Of a DNA stretch of 32,144 nt, positions 16,199-23,115 are shown one piece after another (positions within the stretch are counted from its first letter, which is position 1; the number at the start of each line of letters is the position of its first letter). A model generated the notes under the pieces. That model made no database searches, was not told where the DNA came from, and saw only the letters and a program-made list of their open reading frames with translations. The position numbers and the translations under genes were made by a program. This DNA comes from Arthrobacter ulcerisalmonis (GTDB taxonomy: Bacteria; Actinomycetota; Actinomycetes; Actinomycetales; Micrococcaceae), in assembly GCF_900609065.1 (NCBI RefSeq), contig NZ_UXAU01000016.1:1-32144 (forward strand), written 5' to 3'.

Positions 16199-16702
16199 TT
16201 ACTCCGAAGGGCGTGACTCCTGCTCCGAGAGCCGGCTGATGAGGCCGTCGTAGCGGGGCGGCATAAGTTCCAGGATGGAGATGGCGGTGCTGGTCCGCTC
16301 GATCCCGTCGATCTCCAGGATCTCGTTGGTGATGCGGTAGAGGTCGGCCGTGCCGCGGGCCACCACCTTGGCCATGAGGTCCGCATCCCCGGTGGTGGCG
16401 TGCACCTCAATGACCTCCGGGATGGCGGCGAGCCCGTTCTCAACCGAGCCGCTCCGCGTCTGACTGATCGAAAGGGCGAGGAAGGCCATCAGTTCGTATC
16501 CGAGCGCGGCGGGGTCCAGCCTGCGGCTGAAGGAGCGGAGGGCGCCGCTGCGTTCGAGCCGTGCCAGCCGGGCGTGGACGGTGTTGCGGGCGACGCCGAG
16601 TGTCCGCGAGAGTGCCAGGGCGCTGGCTTCCGGATCCTTATCGAGGGCCAGGATGATCCTGCCGTCGAGGGAATCGAGGGTGCGAGAGGTAGCGATGGTC
16701 AT
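16199..16702 (-). CDS. Lrp/AsnC family transcriptional regulator
   Basis: This encodes 167 aa. The N-terminal winged helix-turn-helix (LDSLDGRIILALDKDPEAS, then VARNTVHARLARLERSG) is followed by an AsnC/RAM ligand-binding domain with VIEVHATTGDADLMAKVVAR. Such proteins bind amino acids and control their metabolism. ATG 16702 with GGTGA 5 bases upstream is preferred to a GTG at 16717 without one. It sits between the ThDP enzyme gene (same strand, 119 bp downstream) and a divergent aminotransferase gene, so both are likely targets. Confidence 0.92.
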   Translation of the reverse strand: MTIATSRTLDSLDGRIILALDKDPEASALALSRTLGVARNTVHARLARLERSGALRSFSRRLDPAALGYELMAFLALSISQTRSGSVENGLAAIPEVIEVHATTGDADLMAKVVARGTADLYRITNEILEIDGIERTSTAISILELMPPRYDGLISRLSEQESRPSE

Positions 16703-16724
16703 ATTTTCACCAGACACTGTAGAT

Positions 16725-16752
16725 GTTGAGCAGAAGTCCCAAGGAGTTGAGC
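16725..16752. promoter_or_regulatory. Possible Lrp-type binding sites in the divergent intergenic region
   Basis: The heptamer GTTGAGC occurs twice in direct orientation, at 16725-16731 and 16746-16752. The 21-bp centre spacing is two helical turns, so both lie on the same DNA face. It falls in the 93-bp gap between the regulator and the aminotransferase. Binding is inferred from placement only. Confidence 0.3.
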
Positions 16753-16795
16753 GTATCTTGCCATGTGGGCCGAGTCACAACCATGATCGGTCCTC

Positions 16796-17893
16796 ATGAG
16801 CCGTGATCAACTCCTGACCGCACCGGACACCGCGCTGCCCACCCTTCGTGGCGCTGTGGCCGGACTTCCGTCCTACGTTCCGGGCCGACGCAGCGCCGGC
16901 ACGGACATCGCAGCCCTCGCCAGCAACGAAAGCCACTTCGAGCCACTGCCCGCGGCCACGGCCGCGGTGGCCGCGGCGGCCGGTACGATGAACCGCTACC
17001 CGGACAGTGCCGCCGTCGAACTCCGTGAACGGATTGCCCGGCACCTGGGCGTCACGGCCGGAGAGGTGGCGGTGGGGCCCGGCAGCGTGGGCGTTCTCCA
17101 GCAGATCATCACCGGACTGTGCGACGCCGGCGATGAGGTGATCTTCGCGTGGCGCTCGTTCGAGGCCTACCCCATCCTGGTGGAGCTGGCAGGTGCCCGG
17201 CCGGTTCGTATCCCGCTGGACGATGCTGAGGGCCACGACCTTGAGGCCATGGCCGCGGCCGTTAATGACCGCACCAGGGTGATCCTGCTCTGCACCCCCA
17301 ACAATCCCACCGGCGTGCCGATCAGCCACGAACGCATTGAGGCCTTCCTGCAGGCTGTGCCGTCCAGCGTCCTGGTGGTGATCGATGAGGCGTACGTGGA
17401 ATACGCCGACGCCGGCAGCGGCCCCGATTCCCTGGCGCTCTACCGCCGGTACCCGAACGTCTGCATCCTGCGCACCTTCTCCAAGGCGTACGGGCTTGCT
17501 GGCCTGCGCGTGGGATACGCCGTGGCGGCGCCGGCCATCGCCGAGGGGCTGCGCCGGACCGCCCTTCCCTTTTCCGTGAGCGCGCTGGCCCAGAAGGCGG
17601 CCATCGCGTCACTGGACGCCGGGGGAGAGATGGAAGCGCGGATCTCCCTATTGAAGGAGGAGTGCGCCCGGATGGCCGCCGAGTTGGAGGCTCAGGGCTG
17701 GAGGCTGCAGCCGAGCCAGGGCAACTTTCTGTGGATCCGCGCCGATGCGGAGCTGCTGGCGACGCTGGTGGACGCCTTCAACGGCGTGGGCATCATGGTC
17801 CGGGCCTACCAGGGCGACGGCGTGCGGATCACCGTTGCCGACCCCGCCTCCAACAACCGTGTGCTTAGGCTCCTTGCTGCCCACGCAGCCTGA
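16796..17893 (+). CDS. PLP-dependent aminotransferase, HisC-like
   Basis: This encodes 365 aa of the class I/II fold. ILLCTPNNPTGVPIS near residue 165, VVIDEAYVEYAD near residue 195 and TFSKAYGLAGLRVGYAVA near residue 228 (Lys is the PLP Schiff base) match histidinol-phosphate aminotransferase. Many actinobacterial HisC paralogues act on aromatic amino acids (HisC2/ArAT/Pat). Being away from his genes and beside an Lrp regulator, a ThDP enzyme and a permease, this copy is more likely a catabolic or aromatic aminotransferase; this is inference. The ribosome binding site before ATG 16796 is weak. Confidence 0.85.
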   Translation: MSRDQLLTAPDTALPTLRGAVAGLPSYVPGRRSAGTDIAALASNESHFEPLPAATAAVAAAAGTMNRYPDSAAVELRERIARHLGVTAGEVAVGPGSVGVLQQIITGLCDAGDEVIFAWRSFEAYPILVELAGARPVRIPLDDAEGHDLEAMAAAVNDRTRVILLCTPNNPTGVPISHERIEAFLQAVPSSVLVVIDEAYVEYADAGSGPDSLALYRRYPNVCILRTFSKAYGLAGLRVGYAVAAPAIAEGLRRTALPFSVSALAQKAAIASLDAGGEMEARISLLKEECARMAAELEAQGWRLQPSQGNFLWIRADAELLATLVDAFNGVGIMVRAYQGDGVRITVADPASNNRVLRLLAAHAA

Positions 17894-17936
17894 CCTTTTA
17901 TCCCCAACAGTTCCACCTATAACCAAGAGGAATCCC

Positions 17937-19117
17937 ATGGAACAACAGACAAAGACGTCTGCGCGCCCACTCGGCGCAGCCCTCTTCATCGGTTCCGGCG
18001 CGGGCATCCAGGCTGCCGGCCCGGCTGTGCCGATCTCCTACCTCGTGGCCGGCACCCTCATCATCCTGGTGATGTGGGCGCTCAGCGAGATGGCCGCCGC
18101 CAATCCGTGTTCATCGCGGTTCTCACCGCTGTGAACCTCAGCGTGAAAAACTTCGGCGAGTTCGAGTTCTGGTTCGCCCTGCTCAAGGTGGCGGCAATCG
18201 TAGGGTTCCTGCTGGTGGGCGCTGCCCTGCTCTTCGGCTGGCTGCCGGGCGTGCAGTCGCCGGGCCTGTCCAACTTCACCGGCGCCGGCTTTGCGCCCGC
18301 CGGTTTCGCAGGGATTGCCACGGCACTGTTCGTGGTGGCGTTCGCGTTCGGCGGCACCGAGATTGTGTCCGTGGCAGCAGCTGAGACCGCCGAGCCTGCC
18401 CGCAGTGTGCGGACAGCAGTACGCACGGTGCTGTGGCGCATCCTGGTCTTCTACATCGGTGCGATCTTCGTTATCGCTGCTGTGGTTCCCGTGGGCTCGG
18501 CGGGGCTGAGGATCCCGTTCGCCGCGGTGCTGGATGCGGCCGGCATGCCCGGTGCGGCCACCGCAATCACCATGGTGGCCGTCGTGGCACTGCTTTCCGC
18601 TCTCAACGCCAATCTCTACGGTGCGTCACGGATGGCGTACTCCCTGGCTGAGCGGGGTGAGGCACCGCGCCTGCTTGCCTCGGTGTCCAGGGCCCGGGTT
18701 CCGGTGGTCGCGGTCCTGGCCAGCGTCGCCTTCGGCGTTGTGACGGTTGTGCTGGAGCTGGCGTTCCCCGCGATGGTTATGCCCGTCCTGCTCAACATTG
18801 TGGGCTCGACCTGCTTGCTGGTGTGGACGTCCGCGCTCCTGGCCCAGCTCGCGCTGCGCCTCCGCGCCGACCGCGAACGAACGGAGCTTCCCCTGCGGAT
18901 GCCCGGCTTCCCGTGGCTCACGTGCTGTGGACTGCTCATCCTCGCGGCGATCTTCACGGTGGGCTTCATCGGCGAGGATTCCCGTCCGCAGCTCTTGAGC
19001 ACTTTCGGACTTGTGGCGCTTCTGGTGGCGGCGAACTGGCTCCACCATCGGAACCGGAAGGGTGCGCCGGTTGTTGAAGCCTCGGACGGTGCTAAGGAGC
19101 CGGTTCTTATCGACTGA
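17937..19117 (+). pseudogene. Amino acid permease (APC family), deleted and frameshifted
   Basis: A good ribosome binding site (AAGAGG) precedes ATG 17937. The first frame encodes GAALFIGSGAGIQAAGPAVP and the following helix to MAAANP, then runs into TGA at 18132-18134. The rest of the permease continues in another frame from about 18110 with FIAVLTAVNLSVKNFGEFEF through eight or so further membrane segments to 19117. Against a normal ~460-aa APC transporter, about 20 residues are missing at the N-terminus before GAALFIG. Some 50-70 residues are missing at the 18110 junction, including transmembrane segment 3. Transport activity is therefore unlikely. It follows the aminotransferase gene by 43 bp. 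Confidence 0.85.
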
Positions 19118-19161
19118 ATCAGGAGCAATGGACCACTTCGCGGGTTCGCAGCACACGAGGG

Positions 19162-19200
19162 GCGCGTCCGGCCTTAGCCGGGCGCGTCTTCGGCTTTTTT
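19162..19200 (+). terminator. Intrinsic terminator after the permease pseudogene
   Basis: CGCGTCCGGC (19163-19172) pairs with GCCGGGCGCG (about 19177-19186) with one G-U pair. It is followed by TCTTCGGCTTTTTT, which can also pair as AGCCG/CGGCT just before the six T residues. This is the strongest terminator in the core region and marks its right end. Confidence 0.85.
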
Positions 19201-19389
19201 AGGTCCGATTCAGCGGCTGCAGCTCTTTCGCCGGTGATCAATTCGACGGGGAATATCAACCTGCACCTGAAGCCAGCTCATGACCTAGTTCGTCCCATTT
19301 ATTCGGAACTAGTACGCTCGTTGGCTCAGGGAAGTCGAGCCTTCCAGAAGCTATGGATGATTCGCTTTTGCGTGCAAAATTCGATCGAG

Positions 19390-20475
19390 TTAGTTCCAGC
19401 GTTCTAGGTAGGAATCGACAGTCGGGGCACCCTTGGCTAGAGCCGTTCTCCATTCCAAGAGCTTCTCGATCTGCAGGCGACCGAGAACTACTACGGGATG
19501 CACGCCAGCCTGCTGGGCAACGGTCTGAATCCAGCCCTTTCGTATGACGTTAGGTGGCTTGGGAAGGCCGCCAGGTATTTGCCATTCCCCTGCCTGCCGA
19601 TCGGCCTCTTGCTCCTGCGGCTCGTCGGCCTGGCCCGCACCTTCATCGATGAATAACTGGTCGGTAGAGACATGTCCGAGGACAATGTGCGCCACTTCGT
19701 GAAGCAACGTGAATAGGACCCCGTCCAAGCGTTTGCCGCGGCCCGATAGAGCAATAACTGGCTGCTCAGGGTCGTCATCGAGTAAGAAGGAAGCCCCGTT
19801 TAGCTTGCTTCCGGGGAAGGCTTCAATGTAAACGAGGCGTAAGCCAACGGCGGCGAATCGCTCAGGCAGACCTTGAAACTCTTCAGGGTCGGCGACAATT
19901 CGAGACAGCTCAGCGGCCAGTTGCCTAAGCTTGTTTTTGTCGTACTTGGCAGCCTTTACACGCTGGGCTTTCTTGCGCGCACAGGCCAACCATGCCTTCT
20001 GCGTCGGCGTTGGTCCTTCGTCTCGGTTCGACCGACGAGCGGCCGCTAGAAACTTCGGAGTCTCATCCAGGCCACGAATTTGGAAAAGCTCCAAGATCTG
20101 AGCTTCCTGCTCGGCCAACGTGTCACCCGTTATCAAGTTGCGCTTACGCAACAATGTAACTGGGGCCAGTTTGTTCATCCGAGCACGTCGACGAACATCG
20201 TCCAGCTCTTTGCGGCTCTCTGTGTTTTGCGCTTGGCTCCACAGGAGATACACATTCTGGAGATTCAACCAGTACTCGGGAGGTGTATCGAGAGCAGCGC
20301 CGATCTGCGCGGCTGACTCTCTGGTGATCTCCTTCTTACCGGCGATGATTTCTGAAACGAACTGCGCCGGACGTCCAAGGATCTGAGCGAAGTCGTTTTG
20401 GGACCAATGGCGCGCTTCGAGCTCCTCGGCGAGGAAATCTCCTGGTGGAAACGCTTCAGCGAGCTGCCGTGCCAT
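19390..20475 (-). CDS. higA: HigA-type antitoxin with fused ImmA/IrrE metallopeptidase domain
   Basis: This encodes 361 aa. Residues 12-75 are an XRE helix-turn-helix of the HigA/VapI type (SQNDFAQILGRPAQFVSEII, then AALDTPPEYWLNLQ). Residues ~215-295 are a zinc peptidase domain: LLHEVAHIVLGH gives the HEXXH motif at His259, Glu260 and His263, followed by EQEADRQAGEW near 289. Such long HigA forms pair with HigB toxins; the peptidase may process the repressor or a partner, which is untested here. It overlaps the toxin gene by 20 bp, and ATG 20475 is set by the conserved HTH start. Toxin-first gene order is typical of higBA. Confidence 0.85.
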   Translation of the reverse strand: MARQLAEAFPPGDFLAEELEARHWSQNDFAQILGRPAQFVSEIIAGKKEITRESAAQIGAALDTPPEYWLNLQNVYLLWSQAQNTESRKELDDVRRRARMNKLAPVTLLRKRNLITGDTLAEQEAQILELFQIRGLDETPKFLAAARRSNRDEGPTPTQKAWLACARKKAQRVKAAKYDKNKLRQLAAELSRIVADPEEFQGLPERFAAVGLRLVYIEAFPGSKLNGASFLLDDDPEQPVIALSGRGKRLDGVLFTLLHEVAHIVLGHVSTDQLFIDEGAGQADEPQEQEADRQAGEWQIPGGLPKPPNVIRKGWIQTVAQQAGVHPVVVLGRLQIEKLLEWRTALAKGAPTVDSYLERWN

Positions 20476-20800
20476 GAGTACTACTCCTCTGCTGGTAGGC
20501 GGCGGGTTCGGTCCCCAGGATGACGAGCCGCTTGTTGTCATCAGGATGGAAGTTAAATATGAGTCTGTACTGCATCTGAATCCGTATGGAATAAAGGCTC
20601 TTGGGACCGTCGCTCAGCTTTTCAACGTGAAGAGCTTTGAGCCCGCAAAGGTTCTGTTCACTTACATCACTGACAAGGGCCATCAGCTGCTGGATGCGTC
20701 GCCGAAAGGCCTTTGAAACACTTGGGGTCCACCGCGAGGTGATATGGGTCGACACGTAGGCAAGGAGTTCAAGATCCTCGTCCTCGAAATCAACTTGCAT
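20456..20800 (-). CDS. higB: HigB/RelE-type toxin
   Basis: This encodes 114 aa. The C-terminal part fits the RelE/HigB ribonuclease fold: FRRRIQQLMALV, then GLKALHVEKLSDG, YSIRIQMQYRLIFNF and KRLVILGTEPAAY. These toxins cleave mRNA at the ribosome. ATG 20800 is preferred because a GTG at 20818 lies inside the symmetric operator. The N-terminal 25 residues, with many acidic residues, are less conserved. It is the first gene of the leftward pair. Confidence 0.8.
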   Translation of the reverse strand: MQVDFEDEDLELLAYVSTHITSRWTPSVSKAFRRRIQQLMALVSDVSEQNLCGLKALHVEKLSDGPKSLYSIRIQMQYRLIFNFHPDDNKRLVILGTEPAAYQQRSSTHGTAAR

Positions 20801-20801
20801 T

Positions 20802-20842
20802 CTGTAAGCCGCCTTCACCCTTGGTGTGAATAGAGCTTACAG
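20802..20842. promoter_or_regulatory. Concentric inverted-repeat operator of higBA
   Basis: An outer repeat CTGTAAGC (20802-20809)/GCTTACAG (20835-20842) and an inner repeat TTCAC (20814-20818)/GTGAA (20826-20830) share the same dyad centre at 20822. It lies immediately before the toxin start codon, where HigA dimers would be expected to bind and autoregulate. Confidence 0.65.
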
Positions 20843-20982
20843 GAGGGCGGTGTTAGGGCATGACAACAGAATACACCTTTACCTCGCACTAATACTTCAA
20901 CGCAGGGCAAAAATCTCGTGCGACAGCTTCATGGTTGCGCTGATTCGCCATGTCGAGTACGTTAGTTTTGTGCAACAGGCAC

Positions 20983-21016
20983 AAAAAGAGCGGACCCGCT
21001 CGAACGGGCCCGCTCT
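20983..21016 (-). terminator. Orphan leftward intrinsic terminator
   Basis: A 12-bp stem (20987-20998 with 21005-21016, loop CTCGAA) is followed on the minus strand by five U residues. The single A/C mismatch on the plus strand becomes a G-U pair on the minus strand, so the hairpin is optimised for leftward transcripts. No leftward protein gene precedes it. Confidence 0.7.
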
Positions 21017-21058
21017 GTAACTCGAGGTGAGAACCGCAAGTTTCCATGATTAGTGGTA
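20983..21058 (-). ncRNA. Possible small RNA ending at the orphan terminator
   Basis: On the minus strand, TTGTGG (21087-21092) and TAGAAT (21065-21070) are separated by 16 bp and resemble a promoter. A transcript from about 21058 would end at the T-tract near 20983, giving about 75 nt with a strong terminal hairpin. There is no coding potential. The promoter match is modest, so this is a weak candidate. Confidence 0.2.
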
Positions 21059-21137
21059 ACAGCGATTCTAACGGAGGCATCAGTTGCCACAAAGGCGACC
21101 CTCCTACCTCGGTCAAGTGTTCTTTAGGAGGACACCC

Positions 21138-21857
21138 ATGACTACCCCCATTACAACTGACCTCGTTGTTTACAGTCAGGGCATCAACATCGACATCGAG
21201 TCCATCGCCCCCACCAGGGGATTCGAAGCTGAGGCATACGATGTTGCGAACATGACCATCACGGCCACCGTCGAATCGCCCACTGAGGCGACGTACCGCT
21301 TGGTTCTCGCCGCTGACATCGAGGCCGGCACATCTGCCATCGCCCGCGTTGTTTCCGGCACTAAGGACAACTTCAAGAGTCCGGCGGAGTTCAAACGCAT
21401 CACAAAGAAGGACGCAGAGATCATCCGTCCAATCCTGGCCAAGGCCGGAATTGCGCTCGATCCGGCAATTGATGAAAAGAAGCAGCTCGAGGCACACGCT
21501 GCCCAGTACAAGGTCGCGGACCTGAAGGTCCCAGCGGGCCGGCAGGTACTGAGGATCCACGCCAGCCAGAGGCTCCTGCCTGTAGGCGGGGACCCGCGAA
21601 AGTACCGCTTCGTCATGTACGCGCCTCAGCTGAGCCTGGCTCCCGCCGGCAACGTCCGGCTCGGGGCAACCGTCATCTTCCCGCTGGACTTCAACGGCAT
21701 GATCGACACTCCGCTCGTGGAAGCCATGCCCAACCAGCCGACCGCAAATGTGATCGCGGGCAGCGAGGCGCCTGTGCTCGTAGGAGCTCAGAAAGCCTAC
21801 GGATGGGCTTTCCAAGCCGACCCCAAAATCACCTTCACATACGCCTACGCTGCATAA
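21138..21857 (+). CDS. Orphan 239-aa protein of unknown function
   Basis: This encodes 239 aa with an excellent ribosome binding site (TAGGAGG 8 bases before ATG 21138) and its own terminator, so it is a genuine monocistronic gene. There is no signal peptide, membrane helix or Cys. The N-terminal ~90 residues alternate polar and hydrophobic residues, with many Thr and Val, and look beta-rich. A central segment with KKDAEIIRPILAKAGIALDP looks helical. The C-terminus (GWAFQADPKITFTYAYAA) is again beta-like. I recognise no family. A structural or coat-like beta-sandwich, or a component of a neighbouring defence locus, would be guesses. Confidence 0.8.
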   Translation: MTTPITTDLVVYSQGINIDIESIAPTRGFEAEAYDVANMTITATVESPTEATYRLVLAADIEAGTSAIARVVSGTKDNFKSPAEFKRITKKDAEIIRPILAKAGIALDPAIDEKKQLEAHAAQYKVADLKVPAGRQVLRIHASQRLLPVGGDPRKYRFVMYAPQLSLAPAGNVRLGATVIFPLDFNGMIDTPLVEAMPNQPTANVIAGSEAPVLVGAQKAYGWAFQADPKITFTYAYAA

Positions 21858-21892
21858 GCTGAAGGAAGGCGGGTTTCGGTCCGTAACGGGAC

Positions 21893-21930
21893 AGCCGTCC
21901 CCAGGACAACTGGGGCGGCTTTCCTCGTTT
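21893..21930 (+). terminator. Intrinsic terminator after the 239-aa gene
   Basis: AGCCGTCCCCAG (21893-21904) pairs with CTGGGGCGGCT (21910-21920) with one bulge and a 5-nt loop, followed by TTCCTCGTTT. Confidence 0.8.
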
Positions 21931-21936
21931 CACTAG

Positions 21937-22173
21937 GAATTCAGTTGCGGTCGACAATACCCAAGCTCGCCGATTCCGGCCATATTCGAGCCGGCCACAA
22001 CTTCTCGTCCTTGGAGTATCTGCATCGTTCACTTCGCCAATGGCAAGGTCAATTTTCGGGACGTGCCAATAATGGTGTCTCAATCCGACGTAACAGAAGC
22101 GTTCGACTTTGCTGCAGCGGAGGGCGAGTCATACGCAGGTGACCTGTCTCTAGCCTTTGGGCAATGGATTTAG
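21937..22173 (+). pseudogene. Open-frame remnant without a start, C-terminal part of an unknown gene
   Basis: The frame following TAG 21934-21936 stays open for 78 codons to TAG 22171. The last 50 residues look like real protein (ICIVHFANGKVNFRDVPIMV, then a Asp/Glu/Ala-rich end and FGQWI) and are followed directly by a terminator hairpin. No good start codon or ribosome binding site is present before the internal ATG near 22069. It is best read as a 5'-truncated gene, or a small gene starting at that ATG (about 34 aa). The family is unrecognised. Confidence 0.35.
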
Positions 22174-22175
22174 GA

Positions 22176-22231
22176 AAGACCTCCGATGGAAGTGGACTTG
22201 TCCAAGTGGAAATTTCTCCATCGGAGGTCTT
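22176..22231 (+). terminator. Perfect 15-bp hairpin after the gene remnant
   Basis: AAGACCTCCGATGGA (22176-22190) pairs perfectly with TCCATCGGAGGTCTT (22217-22231). The 26-nt loop contains an inner GGAC/GTCC hairpin. It starts three bases after the remnant's stop codon and most likely is its terminator. Confidence 0.6.
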
Positions 22232-22294
22232 CGCATGCGACCCAGCGTGCTGCATGAAAACAACATGGGCTCGCCTGTGAAACTCCGAGGGCGT

Positions 22295-22602
22295 GGCCTG
22301 GCGAGCGCCGTTGGAGCGGCCCGCGCCCTGGTGCTGGACTCGGGCACAGTACGGTTCGCAAGGCCTGACCGAAAAGCCCATGCTGATCCCCGAGGTGGAC
22401 TTCGATGGTGTTGCGCGGGCGCTGGGTGCCGAGTCTGCTGTTATCCGGTCTCTGTCTCACCATCTGCGCTGCAGGAGTGATAGATGCCGGAGCTCACGGG
22501 ACGTTCGTGGCCGACTGCCGGATCACGTCCACCGTGCGGGCGGCGTGGCTGACGGAGCGCCTGAGCGCGTCCCAGGCAGCGACGGCGGCAGTCGCGGGAT
22601 AG
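22295..22602 (+). pseudogene. Inverted 3' fragment of a second ThDP enzyme gene
   Basis: On the plus strand this piece encodes the C-terminus of a protein closely matching the intact ThDP enzyme at 14421-16079: GLASAVGAARA, LVLDSG, QYGSQGLTEKPMLIPEVDF, ARALGAESAVIRSL, IDAGAHGTFVADCRITS and the AAVAG end with TAG 22600-22602. Six residues after AARA are missing. About 37 residues holding the GDGG ThDP motif are missing after LVLDSG, and a 1-bp loss in a Trp codon shifts the frame. The preceding part of the same gene is on the opposite strand (see next feature), so this segment has been inverted. Confidence 0.85.
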
Positions 22603-22605
22603 CTT

Positions 22606-22850
22606 GCCCAGTCCGATCCTCTGGTAAGCGGTGCCCACCATCACCAAGTCCTGCGGCCGGAGGATGTTCCAGTACATGGGCACCCAGCCGATGAAGTGCC
22701 CGCCGTCCTGGACCACTGTGCGGCGCTCCGGCAGCACGGCATCCAGCGCCGCGGCCAGGGCACGTGGGGCCAGCCGGCCGTCCGCAGTCTCAGCAGACCC
22801 AACAGAATGGCCCGGCCAACAGTCGGCTGATGGTTGTTGTTAGCCGGCCC
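22606..22850 (-). pseudogene. Middle fragment of the second ThDP enzyme gene
   Basis: On the minus strand this encodes TADGRLAPRALAAALDAVLP, ERRTVVQDGGHFIGW, PMYWNILRPQDLVMVGTAY and RIGLG, parallel to residues ~360-425 of the intact copy at 14421-16079, with high nucleotide similarity by eye. The match stops exactly at GLG (22606), whose natural continuation, LASAVGAARA, is found inverted at 22295. Upstream of residue GP a frameshift appears, and similarity fades near 22850. The N-terminal two thirds are absent. Confidence 0.85.
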
Positions 22851-23115
22851 TCAGCTCTGTGCAGGGAATGAAGGGCCTCCAGGTTCCGCCCGGCCGATCC
22901 TGTCGCCCCAGGAGCAATGGAACCGCATCGACTGCTCTTCCGGATGACCAGTTCCAGGTGCGCGGCCACGGCCGGGGATGCCGCCCGCCTGTGGAGGGCG
23001 CCATGGCAATGATCGGGGTTGAGGTTCTGCCGACGCTGTGCACTACTCGGATCGGGGGTGGTACGACCACGCACACGCCGAAGCACTCTCGCTTTCGGTC
23101 TTCGCCGTATGTCAG
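22851..23115. other. Gene-free spacer with possible degraded coding sequence
   Basis: No convincing gene, RNA or terminator is seen. A leftward open frame (about 22850-23086) has no ribosome binding site and no family I recognise. It could be further decayed sequence from the rearrangement that broke the second ThDP enzyme copy. Confidence 0.4.

Noticed and set aside
19256..19453. 65-aa open frame on the minus strand
   Set aside because: Overlaps the end of higA, lacks a ribosome binding site and has no protein-like conservation pattern.
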